DNA from: Bacillus sp. PAMC26568 | GTDB taxonomy: Bacteria; Bacillota; Bacilli; Bacillales; Bacillaceae | Length of the DNA: 64,000 nt | Reading direction: 5' to 3' | Assembly (NCBI RefSeq): GCF_014235785.1 | Contig: NZ_CP060137.1 | Coordinates: forward strand, 2,170,001-2,234,000 | Part shown: positions 8,157 to 16,514 of the stretch, piece by piece | How positions within the stretch are numbered: the first letter of the stretch is position 1 | How the letters are laid out: every line of letters begins with the position of its first letter | Position numbers and translations under genes: made by a program | The notes under the pieces: model-generated | What the model was told of the DNA's origin: nothing | Seen by the model: only the letters and a program-made list of their open reading frames with translations | The model's database searches: none

Positions 8157-9971
8157 TTAATCAAAACTATTTTCTAATTCGTCAACAAGCGTTCCAACAT
8201 ATGCGACAGCTTTTCGAATCGCATCTGGACTAGACATGTCAACACCTGCATGCTTCAGCAAGTCAATCGGTTTCATCGTTCCGCCAGCTTTTAAAACTTG
8301 TATCCAGCGCAGAACAGCAGGTTTTCCTTCTTCTTCAATCATTTGTGAAACTAAAGTTGAAGCGGTCAGACCTGCTGAATAGGTGTAAGGATAAAGTCCC
8401 ATATAATAATGCGGCTGTCTCATCCAGGTTAAGGCTGCACCTTCATCTAATGTCACAGTATCTCCCCAAAACGAAGAAAGCACAGCTCCTTTTTCTTCAC
8501 ATAGCATTTTTGCAGTAATCGGCTTGCCTTTTTCAGCTGATTCATAAACACGGCGCTGAAACTCTCCCTCGAGCAAGTGTGTGACAAAGTTATGATAATA
8601 CGTTCCCAGCAGCTGCAGAATGACCCAGCGTCTCATCCGTTTATCTTGGGTCTTTTTCAATAAATGCTTACCTAGAAGCATTTCGTTTAAAGTTGAAGGA
8701 GCTTCAACAAAATAAGTTGACGGTCTTGTATTCATAATGCGCTGATTTTTATTTGCCAAATAAAAGTGACCTGCATGCCCAAGCTCATGTGCCAGGACAA
8801 ACGCACCTCGCATCGTATCCTGCCAAGTAATCAGTATATATGGATGAACACCGTATGGGCTTGAACAGAAAGCACCTGTTGATTTGCCGATATTGTCAGC
8901 TTGATCCACCCAGCGGTCAGCTAATGCTTTTTTCATAATTTGCGTATATTCAGGTCCCATTACTTCAAGTGCTTCTAAAATGACCGCACTTGCTTCGGCG
9001 AATGTCGTTTTTGGGTTAAATTCTGTGTCAAGCGGAGCCTTTAAATCACAAAAGCGCAGTTCATCAAGCTGCAGCACTCTTTTTTTCAAAGCAGCAAACC
9101 TGCGCATATGAGGAGAGAGTTCCTTTTGAATAATATCAAGCTGATTATGATACATTTCATTTGTCACATGCTGAGGCTTAAGCAGCATGTCTGTGACTGA
9201 ATCATATTTTCTTATTCGTGAAAGTGTTACTTGTTTTTTTACTTCAGTAGCATAGGCAGCAGCAAAGGTGTTTTTGTATTTTTTCAGAGTTTCTACAAAC
9301 GAATTGTATGCTTTTCTCCTTACTAGTGTATTTGGTGTAAACTCATACCGGTCTTCATATAAAGCAAATGAGTTTGGCAGCTCGTTTCCATTTTCATCTG
9401 CAATTGCTGCAAAATCCAAGTCAGCTGATTTGCTTGTTTGATAAATCCTGTAAGGGGAACTGTGAATTTCTCCAAGTGCTGCAAGGACCTCTTCTGTTTC
9501 ATCTGACAGCTGATGGGGCTTTGATTCAAGCAATTCATCAAGTTTATTTCGAAACGGCTCTAAACCGCTTTGCTGCTTTATGTATGCTTCAATCGTGCCG
9601 TTTGGAAGTGCTGTAATTTCAGATTCGATAAATGATAAATCTGCGTTTGCTTTTGAATAGATTGAAGCAAAAGTCGAGTAATTCCCTTGATGGTCAGCAT
9701 TCGTACCATCAGCAGATTGCTGCAGGCTAATATATGCTGCTGCTTTCACCATTTTTTTTGAAAGGTTCTCCTCTGCTTCAAGGCATTTTAAAAGAGAATC
9801 TGCTCCATCTCTTAGAGTGCCCTTATATTGACGTATTTGGACTGAGGTTTTTTCAATGGATCTTAATTCAGATTCCCAATCTTCATGTGTTTCAAATAAA
9901 TCCTCTAAATTCCATGTTAATTTTTCAGGGACTTCACTGCGTTTTAATCGTTTCTCAATTGTTTTTTCCAC
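8157..9971 (-). CDS. pepF: Oligoendopeptidase F
   Basis: A cytosolic M3-family zinc metallopeptidase that cuts short peptides. The active-site motif AHELGHAGHF (HExxH) lies near residue 388 and a downstream conserved Glu stretch (EAPSTLNEM) supplies the third ligand. I start at GTG 9971, 7 bases behind GGAGGA; this gives 604 residues, close to B. subtilis PepF (about 609). Upstream in-frame ATGs would add 18 residues without a ribosome site. Monocistronic on the minus strand. Confidence 0.93.
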   Translation of the reverse strand: MEKTIEKRLKRSEVPEKLTWNLEDLFETHEDWESELRSIEKTSVQIRQYKGTLRDGADSLLKCLEAEENLSKKMVKAAAYISLQQSADGTNADHQGNYSTFASIYSKANADLSFIESEITALPNGTIEAYIKQQSGLEPFRNKLDELLESKPHQLSDETEEVLAALGEIHSSPYRIYQTSKSADLDFAAIADENGNELPNSFALYEDRYEFTPNTLVRRKAYNSFVETLKKYKNTFAAAYATEVKKQVTLSRIRKYDSVTDMLLKPQHVTNEMYHNQLDIIQKELSPHMRRFAALKKRVLQLDELRFCDLKAPLDTEFNPKTTFAEASAVILEALEVMGPEYTQIMKKALADRWVDQADNIGKSTGAFCSSPYGVHPYILITWQDTMRGAFVLAHELGHAGHFYLANKNQRIMNTRPSTYFVEAPSTLNEMLLGKHLLKKTQDKRMRRWVILQLLGTYYHNFVTHLLEGEFQRRVYESAEKGKPITAKMLCEEKGAVLSSFWGDTVTLDEGAALTWMRQPHYYMGLYPYTYSAGLTASTLVSQMIEEEGKPAVLRWIQVLKAGGTMKPIDLLKHAGVDMSSPDAIRKAVAYVGTLVDELENSFD

Positions 9972-10092
9972 TTGACATTCCTCCATACTAAAAATGGTGT
10001 TTCGTGTTCCTAAATAATTATACATGATTCTAATGGTGTGTAAAAAGATTATTCAAAATTATCGGAAAATATATCTTTATCAAGATTAATAG

Positions 10093-10119
10093 GTTTCAAT
10101 TCTAATTCAATGCGGGTAT
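10093..10119 (+). promoter_or_regulatory. SigB-type general stress promoter
   Basis: GTTTCA and GGGTAT separated by 15 bases match the SigB -35/-10 consensus (GTTTaa ... GGGTAT), about 40 bases before a YtxH-like gene, a family often under SigB. Confidence 0.6.
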
Positions 10120-10157
10120 GTATAGGATATGAAATTAAATAAACAGGAGGTAAGATC

Positions 10158-10742
10158 ATGACTATTTATAATACAAATCAAAATAATACGCTTGGTACAG
10201 AAACTGGAACCGGAGCTGTCACTCGAATCTCTAACAAAGAGACTAGCTCAGTTAAGGCAGTGCAGGATAAAAACAACAGCAAACTAGTAAAAGGTATTCT
10301 CGCAGGAGCAGTAATCGGCGGATTGGTCACATTATTTGACAGAAAAACGAGAAATCAAGTGAAAGACTCAGCTGTAAACCTGAAAGATTCATCAGTTGAT
10401 ATGTTTGCACAAGTGAAAGAAAATCCAGGTGAAGTAAAGAATCAAATGGTATCTCAATTTAAAAGCGCTGCTGATTCTTTAAAAGATGCAATAAATGAAG
10501 CAAAAAACCTGTATGATCGATTGAACAAAGACGTAAAGGATAATGTGAATGACGTCGTTGAAATTTCCAATGAAACATTAGCCACAGCGAAGGGGGCACA
10601 ACAAGATCTTGCATCTATCGGATCTAAAGTGAAGGAAGCGGGCAGTGAACTGACTGGAAGCTCTGGGACATCAAAATCTGTTGCACCAGAAACACCTTCA
10701 AATTCAACATCCATTCCGGGAAGCAATGTAGGAAAATTTTAA
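10158..10742 (+). CDS. YtxH-domain general stress protein
   Basis: A 194-residue protein with one short hydrophobic glycine-rich segment (about 50-66, KGILAGAVIGGLVTLF) followed by a helical, Lys/Asp-rich amphipathic tail typical of YtxH and gas-vesicle GvpP-like proteins. The C-terminal 40 residues are Ser/Pro/Gly-rich and probably disordered. AGGAGG lies 8 bases before the ATG. The SigB-like promoter upstream fits a stress role. Molecular function is unknown. Confidence 0.7.
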   Translation: MTIYNTNQNNTLGTETGTGAVTRISNKETSSVKAVQDKNNSKLVKGILAGAVIGGLVTLFDRKTRNQVKDSAVNLKDSSVDMFAQVKENPGEVKNQMVSQFKSAADSLKDAINEAKNLYDRLNKDVKDNVNDVVEISNETLATAKGAQQDLASIGSKVKEAGSELTGSSGTSKSVAPETPSNSTSIPGSNVGKF

Positions 10743-10749
10743 TTAAGCG

Positions 10750-10777
10750 AGAGCGGGCTTATGTCTGCTCTTTTTTT
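10750..10777 (+). terminator. Intrinsic terminator
   Basis: GAGCGGGC / GTCTGCTC (with G-U pairs), 4-base loop, then seven T. Confidence 0.75.
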
Positions 10778-10904
10778 ATGCAATTTTCTAGGAATAGATG
10801 TGAATTAATACGGCTTTGATATATGAATCTCAAATTTTATAAAACTGAAAAATTAGAACAATATGATAATATAAGAGATATTTAACAGAAAGTAGGGGAC
10901 CAGA

Positions 10905-11678
10905 ATGTATTTACCATCTTTTAAGCTTGACAGCAAACTCGCAGTTATTACAGGAGCAGGACGAGGAATTGGAAGAGCACTGGCCATTGGCTATGCAGAA
11001 GCAGGAGCAGACGTTGTATTGCTTTCAAGGACGAAAGAGGACCTTTTTCAGGTCGCAAATGAAATTATAGCTATTGGAAAAAATGCATATCCGATTGTTA
11101 CAGATGTAACAGATAAAACTAGTATTCAGCACGCATTTAATGAAATGAAGGAACACAATCTCTCAATCGACATTTTAGTAAATAATGCAGGAATGAATAT
11201 TAGAACACCGGCATTTGATGTAACAGAGGAAGAATGGGAAAAAATCATGAATACGAACTTGAAATCTGCTTTTTTTATGTCACAGAAAGCAGGAGAGATG
11301 ATGCAGCAGCAAGGAAATGGAGGACGTATCATTAATATTTCTTCTGTAGCGGGACATACGGCTTTACGTACTGGAGTAGTGTATGCGTCTACAAAAGCGG
11401 CGATGATCCAAATGACAAAGGTGCTTGCTTTTGAATGGGGTCAGCATAATATTGGCGTGAATTCCATTGGGCCATGGTATTTTGAAACACCTCTTACAGA
11501 AAAAATTCTTAATGATAAAAAGTACGTTGCGGATATTTTAGCCGTTACACCGTTAAAAAGAATTGGACAGCTGCCAGAGCTGGTAGGACCAGCCGTATTT
11601 TTGGCATCAGATGCAGCAAGCTATATTACCGGGCAAACGTTATTTGTAGACGGCGGTATGACAATACACGGTTTTTAA
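10905..11678 (+). CDS. Short-chain dehydrogenase/reductase, gluconate 5-dehydrogenase-like
   Basis: A classical SDR of 257 residues with cofactor motif TGAGRGIG near residue 15, structural NNAG near 91, and the catalytic Ser-Tyr-Lys set (SSVAGH; YASTK near 158-162). The C-terminal TGQTLFVDGG motif is intact. Closest in style to gluconate 5-dehydrogenase or 3-ketoacyl reductases; the substrate is not determinable. A small monooxygenase-fold gene follows 13 bases downstream and is probably co-transcribed. Confidence 0.85.
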   Translation: MYLPSFKLDSKLAVITGAGRGIGRALAIGYAEAGADVVLLSRTKEDLFQVANEIIAIGKNAYPIVTDVTDKTSIQHAFNEMKEHNLSIDILVNNAGMNIRTPAFDVTEEEWEKIMNTNLKSAFFMSQKAGEMMQQQGNGGRIINISSVAGHTALRTGVVYASTKAAMIQMTKVLAFEWGQHNIGVNSIGPWYFETPLTEKILNDKKYVADILAVTPLKRIGQLPELVGPAVFLASDAASYITGQTLFVDGGMTIHGF

Positions 11679-11691
11679 GGGGGAATGAATC

Positions 11692-11994
11692 TTGGATACA
11701 TACGCTGTTATTTTTACTTCACAACGTAACGAAAAGGATTCTGCGGGCTATGAGAGAATGTCTGAGTCAATGGTTGAAGCTGCAAAAAAGCAGCCGGGAT
11801 TTCTTCGGGTTGAAAGTTTAAGAAATTCTGGCGGGTTTGGAATCACCATTTCTTATTGGGATTCATTGGATGCAATCAAAAATTGGAAAGAACACTCTGA
11901 ACATTTGAAGGCTCAAAAAGCAGGAAAAGAAAATTGGTACGATTCGTTCAAGGTGGAAATATGTAAAATTGAAAAAGAGTATTCCTCATCATAA
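11692..11994 (+). CDS. Antibiotic biosynthesis monooxygenase (ABM) fold protein
   Basis: A 100-residue dimeric ferredoxin-like ABM-domain protein. The first strand, the central GFLRVESLRN and the hallmark YWDSLDAIKNWKEHSEH are all visible; the last is typical of YgiN/IsdG-like proteins. The start is TTG at 11692 behind AAGGGGGA. It follows the SDR gene and may act on the same small molecule; that link is inference. Confidence 0.78.
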   Translation: MDTYAVIFTSQRNEKDSAGYERMSESMVEAAKKQPGFLRVESLRNSGGFGITISYWDSLDAIKNWKEHSEHLKAQKAGKENWYDSFKVEICKIEKEYSSS

Positions 11995-12193
11995 CAAAGA
12001 AACTGTATTTCACTTGTTTTTTTGATTGCAATTAAGGGAAATATGGCTTATTGAATAAGCAGAAAATGCCGAAAAACATGTGATTTAAATGGATGATGAC
12101 TTTATTTTAGAACCTTTGTCGACTTGCAGGAAATTGTTTATGCCCGTCTCGAATGATATAAAAACTAAAATTCAGAAAAGGCGGGGTTTTAAT

Positions 12194-12895
12194 ATGGCAA
12201 AAACAATAAATATTTCAAAGGTTGCTTCATTATTAGGGGAATCAACTTATATTTTAAAAATGTGGGAGCTTGAATTCGCTGCTTTTTTAGAAATTGAGAG
12301 AGATCACAAAAATGCTCGCGTATATACAGCTGAAAATATTGAAATGCTGCGGAAGATTAAGCACTTAAAGGATAGCCAGCTTGACCAGGCCACGATTACG
12401 CAAATGCTGAATATGAATAATGGCAAATCAGAGGCCGCTGCAGTTAAAGCTGATCCAGACATTGAAATGTCTGCAAAGAAAAATATAAAGGCTGCTCTTG
12501 AAGAAATCTTTAATTTAATTGAAGAAAAAGGGAAACAGGATATTTCCATTTTAGAACTGAAAATGGATCAGCTTGAACTCACTCTTATTGAACAGATGAA
12601 GCAAACGGTGAAACAAGAGCTTGCCTCACATTCAAAAGTACAGCTGAATGCTGCTAAAGGACAATTTTCAGCTCTTCATGATAAGCTAGATGTAATCCAT
12701 GAAACCTCAAGCAGTGAAAGAGACATGTATCAAGAAGAACTCAAGTATGAACGGGAGCTTGCTAAAAAGCATATTGCAGCCCGCGAACAAAAGTTCATTG
12801 CGTTTGTTCAACAGCATCAAAAAGTTAGAGATGACAGAGCAGAGCGTAAATATGGCCTTTCAATGCTGAAGCAATTCATGGGATTTGCAAAATAA
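12194..12895 (+). CDS. MerR-type HTH protein with coiled-coil tail (RacA-like)
   Basis: A 233-residue protein with an N-terminal MerR winged helix-turn-helix (about 5-70: NISKVASLLGES, then ARVYTAENIEMLRKI) and then a long Glu/Lys-rich coiled coil to the end. This architecture resembles the chromosome-anchoring protein RacA and plasmid-type MerR/DUF3967 proteins; there is no effector domain. The ATG at 12194 has AAGGCGGGG 8 bases upstream, so I reject an upstream in-frame start at 12089. DinB follows 18 bases later. Confidence 0.6.
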   Translation: MAKTINISKVASLLGESTYILKMWELEFAAFLEIERDHKNARVYTAENIEMLRKIKHLKDSQLDQATITQMLNMNNGKSEAAAVKADPDIEMSAKKNIKAALEEIFNLIEEKGKQDISILELKMDQLELTLIEQMKQTVKQELASHSKVQLNAAKGQFSALHDKLDVIHETSSSERDMYQEELKYERELAKKHIAAREQKFIAFVQQHQKVRDDRAERKYGLSMLKQFMGFAK

Positions 12896-12913
12896 TTAAA
12901 TGGAGGCTTTACC

Positions 12914-13372
12914 ATGAATTCGAAATTGATTAATCATTTTTTATCTCATCGTTCGATCACGTTAGAATTAATTTCAAAAATCCAGCACGATGATCCAGAA
13001 TTTAAGCCCTCTGAAACTTCAATGCCGACAAAAAAACTTGTGACACACATGCTTACTTCAATGTACAAATTCACAGCAGTCGTCAAAGAGGGAAATGCAA
13101 AGCCGCTTTTGGAGAAAGAAGAGATTTCGGAAACAAATCTATTAAAATTAGCTGAAAGCTATACAGAAAAAACAGTGCAAATACTAGAATCCTTGACTGA
13201 AGAAGACTTAACTCAAGTGATTGATTTGACAGACGTATTTGGATTTAAGGTTCCAGGATCAGCCCTTATCAAAATGGGGATTGAGCATGAAGTGAATCAT
13301 AAAGGAAATTTATTTGTTTATGCCCGTATGCTCGGTCATACAGATTTACCGATGTACGTTAAGAAAATCTAA
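12914..13372 (+). CDS. DinB-family four-helix protein
   Basis: A 152-residue DinB/YfiT-like metal-binding helical bundle. The histidine triad positions are visible in THMLTSM near residue 45 and EHEVNHKGN near 130. Many Bacillus members are thiol (bacillithiol) transferases, but this subgroup is uncharacterised. It sits close behind the MerR-type gene and shares its terminator. Confidence 0.75.
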   Translation: MNSKLINHFLSHRSITLELISKIQHDDPEFKPSETSMPTKKLVTHMLTSMYKFTAVVKEGNAKPLLEKEEISETNLLKLAESYTEKTVQILESLTEEDLTQVIDLTDVFGFKVPGSALIKMGIEHEVNHKGNLFVYARMLGHTDLPMYVKKI

Positions 13373-13376
13373 TTGA

Positions 13377-13416
13377 AAAAGCCCGCTGATTTTATAATGT
13401 CAGCAGGCTTTTTTTG
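13377..13416 (+). terminator. Intrinsic terminator
   Basis: AGCCCGCTGA / TCAGCAGGCT with a 10-base loop and seven T, just after dinB. Confidence 0.8.
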
Positions 13417-13420
13417 ATTG

Positions 13421-13503
13421 CCCCTTTTTTACATTTTTGTTGAATTAAATTGGAAAGCGCGCGAATGAATCTGAAATGGCAACGAATTATTCGAATTAAC
13501 TAA
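13421..13503. repeat. Dispersed ~83-bp noncoding repeat (GGAAAGCGCGCG core), copy 1
   Basis: From CCCCTTTTTT through TTGGAAAGCGCGCGAA to TTCGAATTAAC. The same order of segments occurs at 43701-43783. Both copies sit immediately after an intrinsic terminator and before an unrelated gene. Confidence 0.65.
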
Positions 13504-13618
13504 ATAGAACACTTTAAAAGGGACTGGCAATATAAAAAATAACCCATGGCATTGGTATTGTCATCCTCTTTCTTTTTCATAAGTATAAGTATATACTGAT
13601 GGTATGAAAAGGAGGTGA

Positions 13619-14002
13619 ATGCAGCAGATGATCTTAGAATTTACACATGATTTGACCCCATATTTATCGCTGTTAAGCATATTCTTTACCGTAGCAGCGA
13701 TGTTTGCTTTCGGCTACTTGCTGAATCAGTCATTAAAGAAGCATCCTTCATTAAAGCCTGTTATGGAAAAAGAGCAGGAAAATCAATTTTCCTCTCAGCG
13801 GATGCAAAATGAAACGAATGCAATATCTTTGTGGATTACGATGCAAATGAGGCGTTATGACTCAGGTGATGATGTACCATCTAATATCCTTCTTGGAAAG
13901 CTAGCTCAAAATGGAAAACACCAAGGAGGATTTAAATGGAAAAGAAAGCTGCATTCATTTCACGGAAAACATTACTTGCACTGCTCGGTATCTCACTGCT
14001 GA
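13619..14002 (+). CDS. mifM: MifM-like translation-arrest leader protein upstream of yidC2
   Basis: In B. subtilis MifM is a ribosome-stalling sensor that derepresses yidC2 when membrane insertion by SpoIIIJ (YidC1) fails. Here a 127-codon frame directly precedes yidC2. It has one N-terminal membrane segment (about 16-36) and a cytosolic tail with ISLWI near residue 69, then R78 and SGDD (82-85). This matches the spacing of the B. subtilis arrest region, which has IxxWI, an Arg six residues after the Trp, and an acidic run. The codons after the acidic run form the 5' arm of a hairpin that hides the yidC2 ribosome site. The frame continues 67 bases into yidC2, unlike the shorter B. subtilis leader. 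GGAGG lies just before ATG 13619; ATG 13628 is an alternative. Confidence 0.7.
   Translation: MQQMILEFTHDLTPYLSLLSIFFTVAAMFAFGYLLNQSLKKHPSLKPVMEKEQENQFSSQRMQNETNAISLWITMQMRRYDSGDDVPSNILLGKLAQNGKHQGGFKWKRKLHSFHGKHYLHCSVSHC
13886..13931 (+). promoter_or_regulatory. Hairpin sequestering the yidC2 Shine-Dalgarno
   Basis: ATCCTTCTTGG (13886-13896) pairs with CCAAGGAGGAT (13921-13931), 11 bp with a single G-U, so the whole AAGGAGG of yidC2 is buried. A ribosome paused near codons 84-86 of the leader would cover the 5' arm and free the site, as known for mifM-yidC2 of B. subtilis. Confidence 0.75.
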
Positions 14003-14757
14003 TTTTACTTGCCGGCTGTCAGCAGTCAAATGGAAACATTCAAGATATTACAGGTCAGACGCCTGGTTTTTTTAATCATTATTTTGTGTATCCGTTCTCG
14101 GTATTGCTAAAAACGTTTGCCAATTGGTTTCAGGGAAGCTACGGCTTTTCAATCATTCTTGTCACACTGATGATCCGCCTCGTCCTTTTGCCGTTTGCTA
14201 TGAAGCAATCAAAGGATCAGATGCAAATGAAAGGCAAGATGGAAAAAGCACAGCCTGAACTAAAAGCGCTTCAGGAGAAAATGAAAAAAGCGAAAGATGC
14301 TGAAACAAAGTCTAAGCTACAGCAGGAGACGATGAAGATTTACCAAAAGCATAATATTAATCCGCTGGCAACACTGGGCGGGTGCTTGCCATTGCTTATC
14401 CAGCTTCCGTTTTTGACAGGTTTTTATTATGCGATTCAAAGAACACCTGAAATTGCGGAACATTCGTTTTTGTGGTTCAACCTGGGAAATCCTGATTTAA
14501 CTCTGACGCTGCTTGCTGCAGGAATCTATTATTTGCAGTCAAGAGTTTCAATTATCGGACTGGACGAGGCACAAAGAAAGCAAATGGCGATGTTCAGCTA
14601 TCTGTCACCAATGATGATCGGTGTATTCTCATTGACAGCACCTGCTGCCCTGCCGCTTTACTGGACAATCGGAGGTATATTCGTAATTCTCCAAACGCTG
14701 CTTACGAAAAAACTGTTTCAGACAGATGCAGCTCCATTAACTGTTGCAAAATCTTAA
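13936..14757 (+). CDS. yidC2: Membrane protein insertase YidC2/OxaA2
   Basis: A YidC/Oxa1/Alb3-family insertase of 273 residues. It begins with a lipoprotein signal peptide ending LLAGC (lipobox, lipidated Cys near 28). Five membrane segments of the conserved core follow, including the FSIILVTLMIRLVLLP helix with the family Arg that sits in the hydrophilic groove, then a charged cytosolic loop. AAGGAGG lies 6 bases before the ATG but is sequestered by the upstream hairpin. Gene order with the MifM-like leader indicates the inducible second insertase (B. subtilis YqjG). Confidence 0.92.
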   Translation: MEKKAAFISRKTLLALLGISLLILLAGCQQSNGNIQDITGQTPGFFNHYFVYPFSVLLKTFANWFQGSYGFSIILVTLMIRLVLLPFAMKQSKDQMQMKGKMEKAQPELKALQEKMKKAKDAETKSKLQQETMKIYQKHNINPLATLGGCLPLLIQLPFLTGFYYAIQRTPEIAEHSFLWFNLGNPDLTLTLLAAGIYYLQSRVSIIGLDEAQRKQMAMFSYLSPMMIGVFSLTAPAALPLYWTIGGIFVILQTLLTKKLFQTDAAPLTVAKS

Positions 14758-14761
14758 TGAT

Positions 14762-14792
14762 AAGGCCAATTCTAAGCGAATTGGCCTTTTTT
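14762..14792 (+). terminator. Intrinsic terminator after yidC2
   Basis: AAGGCCAATT / AATTGGCCTT, 7-base loop, T-run. Confidence 0.85.
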
Positions 14793-14871
14793 CCTGCTCA
14801 ATAAAGGATTTAGCGCTTTCAAAACAGAATGTATTAAGGTAACAAAGGTGAATACATATAAAGGAGTTATC

Positions 14872-15534
14872 ATGATGGAAGCACAAACTTTTAATAAAAC
14901 TGTGACGAAGACTATAGATGTCAAGCTTTCATACCTAATAAAATTTCCTGCCAATTATGAAAACACAGCAGAAAATGTACCGCTTGTTTTATTTCTTCAT
15001 GGGGCAGGGGAAAGAGGAACAGATCCCGGGCTTGTTAAAAGAATAGGTGTTCCTGAAGTCGTTGACAAGGGAGAATATCCGTTTATTTTGCTCGCTCCTC
15101 AATGCCCAATCTCGACAACAAGGAAAGCAAATTGGATTATGGAATTAGATGGAGTTGCTGCCTTGCTTGAAGAAATTGTGGAGAAGCATCGTGTAAATAA
15201 AAAGCGCATTTATTTAACAGGGATGAGCATGGGAGGTTATGGGGCATTTGAACTGGCTTCGCGGATGCCTGATGTATTTGCTGCATTGGCACCGATATGC
15301 GGAGGGGGTTGTCCTGAAAAAGCAGAACTGCTAAAAGAAATCCCCACATGGATATTTCATGGTGAGAAGGATGATATTATTCCAATTCAAGAGAGTTTAG
15401 ACATGGTCCATGCTCTTGAAGCATGCGGAGGAAATGTAAGGTTTACTTCATATCCTGAAGCAGGTCACGATTCTTGGACAGAAACGTATCATAACCCAGC
15501 CTTTTTTACATGGCTTCTGCAGCAAAAAAAATAA
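14872..15534 (+). CDS. Alpha/beta-hydrolase esterase (phospholipase/carboxylesterase-like)
   Basis: A 220-residue serine hydrolase with oxyanion-region HGAGERG near residue 47, nucleophile elbow GMSMGG near 120, acid in GEKDDIIP and histidine in AGHDSW near 205. This is the complete catalytic triad of the dienelactone-hydrolase/feruloyl-esterase-like group. AAGGAG precedes a double ATG (14872/14875). No signal peptide, so it is cytosolic. The natural ester is unknown. Confidence 0.82.
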   Translation: MMEAQTFNKTVTKTIDVKLSYLIKFPANYENTAENVPLVLFLHGAGERGTDPGLVKRIGVPEVVDKGEYPFILLAPQCPISTTRKANWIMELDGVAALLEEIVEKHRVNKKRIYLTGMSMGGYGAFELASRMPDVFAALAPICGGGCPEKAELLKEIPTWIFHGEKDDIIPIQESLDMVHALEACGGNVRFTSYPEAGHDSWTETYHNPAFFTWLLQQKK

Positions 15535-15540
15535 AATAAA

Positions 15541-15572
15541 AAGGAGACGCTGTAAAAACAGTCGTCTCCTTG
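15541..15572. terminator. Strong hairpin after the esterase gene
   Basis: AAGGAGACGCTGT pairs with ACAGTCGTCTCCTT (one bulge). The plus-side tail is only weakly T-rich, while on the minus strand it is followed by a long T-rich run. Confidence 0.5.
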
Positions 15573-15729
15573 CGTTTGAGGCGAAAGACCACATGACCAC
15601 ATTCATGTGTGCAGATAACCGCGTGTCTCTCGGCTTACACAAATCAGCTCATCGCTCTAGTAATATACCATTTAATAAATATGTACACAAGCTTTTTTTC
15701 TAAAAAAATTAGATTGGAGGTAAAACTTT

Positions 15730-15996
15730 ATGAATTTAAAAAAGTTCACGAAAGACTTTAAGGAGTTTTCACTGGAATACGGCTGGACAGTTGTCATGCA
15801 TAAAGATCATGAGCTTTTTAGAAGCAAGGATAAATATGCAATTATTGATGGAGAAGATGATGTGTTATTAAAGTTTTACCTTGAAAATGCGGATGTTGTA
15901 TGTTTTAAAAAGACGATATGGAATTTAGATTGTAAAATAAATAGTGCAAATAAAGTGATTACCGTTTTTAATGAACCGGAAGATTTTGATGAATAA
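15730..15996 (+). CDS. Uncharacterised 88-aa acidic protein
   Basis: A complete small gene with TTGGAGG 9 bases before the ATG. The product is rich in Asp, Glu, Lys and aromatic residues (EYGWTVVMHKD; CFKKTIWNLDC), has no membrane segment or signal peptide, and holds two cysteines nine residues apart. I recognise no family. It is isolated by a hairpin upstream and a terminator downstream. Confidence 0.65.
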   Translation: MNLKKFTKDFKEFSLEYGWTVVMHKDHELFRSKDKYAIIDGEDDVLLKFYLENADVVCFKKTIWNLDCKINSANKVITVFNEPEDFDE

Positions 15997-15997
15997 A

Positions 15998-16025
15998 AAA
16001 GCTCTTTCAGCAAAGAGCCGTTTTT
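15998..16025 (+). terminator. Intrinsic terminator, also first unit of a tandem repeat
   Basis: GCTCTTT / AAAGAGC with a CAGC loop, then CGTTTTT. Related AAAGAGCCG and TTTTCAGC words recur in the following repeats, so the array seems built partly from terminator sequence. Confidence 0.7.
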
Positions 16026-16285
16026 GGATCCTCAATGTGTATGAATGAATCCAATTTTCAGCTAAGAGCCGATAATGGGTCCTCATAGAGCATGAATGAA
16101 TCTCAATTTTCATGAAATACTCGTATATGGGACCTCAATGGGAATGAATGAATCCCTTTTTTCAGCAAAGAGCCGATAATGAGTCCTCATAGAGCATAAA
16201 TAAAATCCCGTTTTTTAGGAAATACTCGTATTGGGGACCTCTTTGGTATGAATGAATCCTAATTTTTAGCCAATATTCTTTTTTT
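16005..16285. repeat. Six degenerate ~52-bp tandem repeats
   Basis: Units begin near 16008, 16059, 16111, 16163, 16216 and 16267 (spacing 51-53). Each carries TTTTCAGC or TTTTTAG, then AAGAGCCGATAATG or AATACTCGTAT, then GGGTCCTC/GGACCTC, then ATGAATGAATCC. Two flavours alternate (AGAGCCGATAATG versus AATACTCGTATTGG). No spacer uniqueness or cas genes. No coding frame runs through. Confidence 0.8.
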
Positions 16286-16514
16286 GTTTCAATGTTGTAA
16301 TCACAAATGATTAGTGTTTCGTAGTAAAACTCCATCGTTTTTGTTAGAAACGAGTTCTTTTATACTAAAATTGAAAGACGTCACTCATATAAAATATGTA
16401 TGCAGAGCAACATTGTATTAGAATTGAGCTTTGTGAAAACAGGCAGTAAATAGAAGGTTATGTCGATTTATGTTGACAACATCCAGGCTGGGATGTTTAA
16501 ATTATCTATAAATT
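16286..16514. other. AT-rich intergenic stretch with probable T-box promoter
   Basis: No gene seen. A good TTGACA lies at 16473-16478, followed by ACATCC...GGGATGT (an inverted repeat) and TA-rich sequence that could hold the -10 of the T-box transcript. Confidence 0.4.

Noticed and set aside
12089..12193. Earlier start for the MerR-type gene
   Set aside because: The upstream ATG has no ribosome site, while the ATG at 12194 has AAGGCGGGG at good spacing and begins the HTH fold.
16003..16285. Possible CRISPR array
   Set aside because: Units are degenerate along their whole length with no constant-repeat/unique-spacer split, and no cas gene is near.
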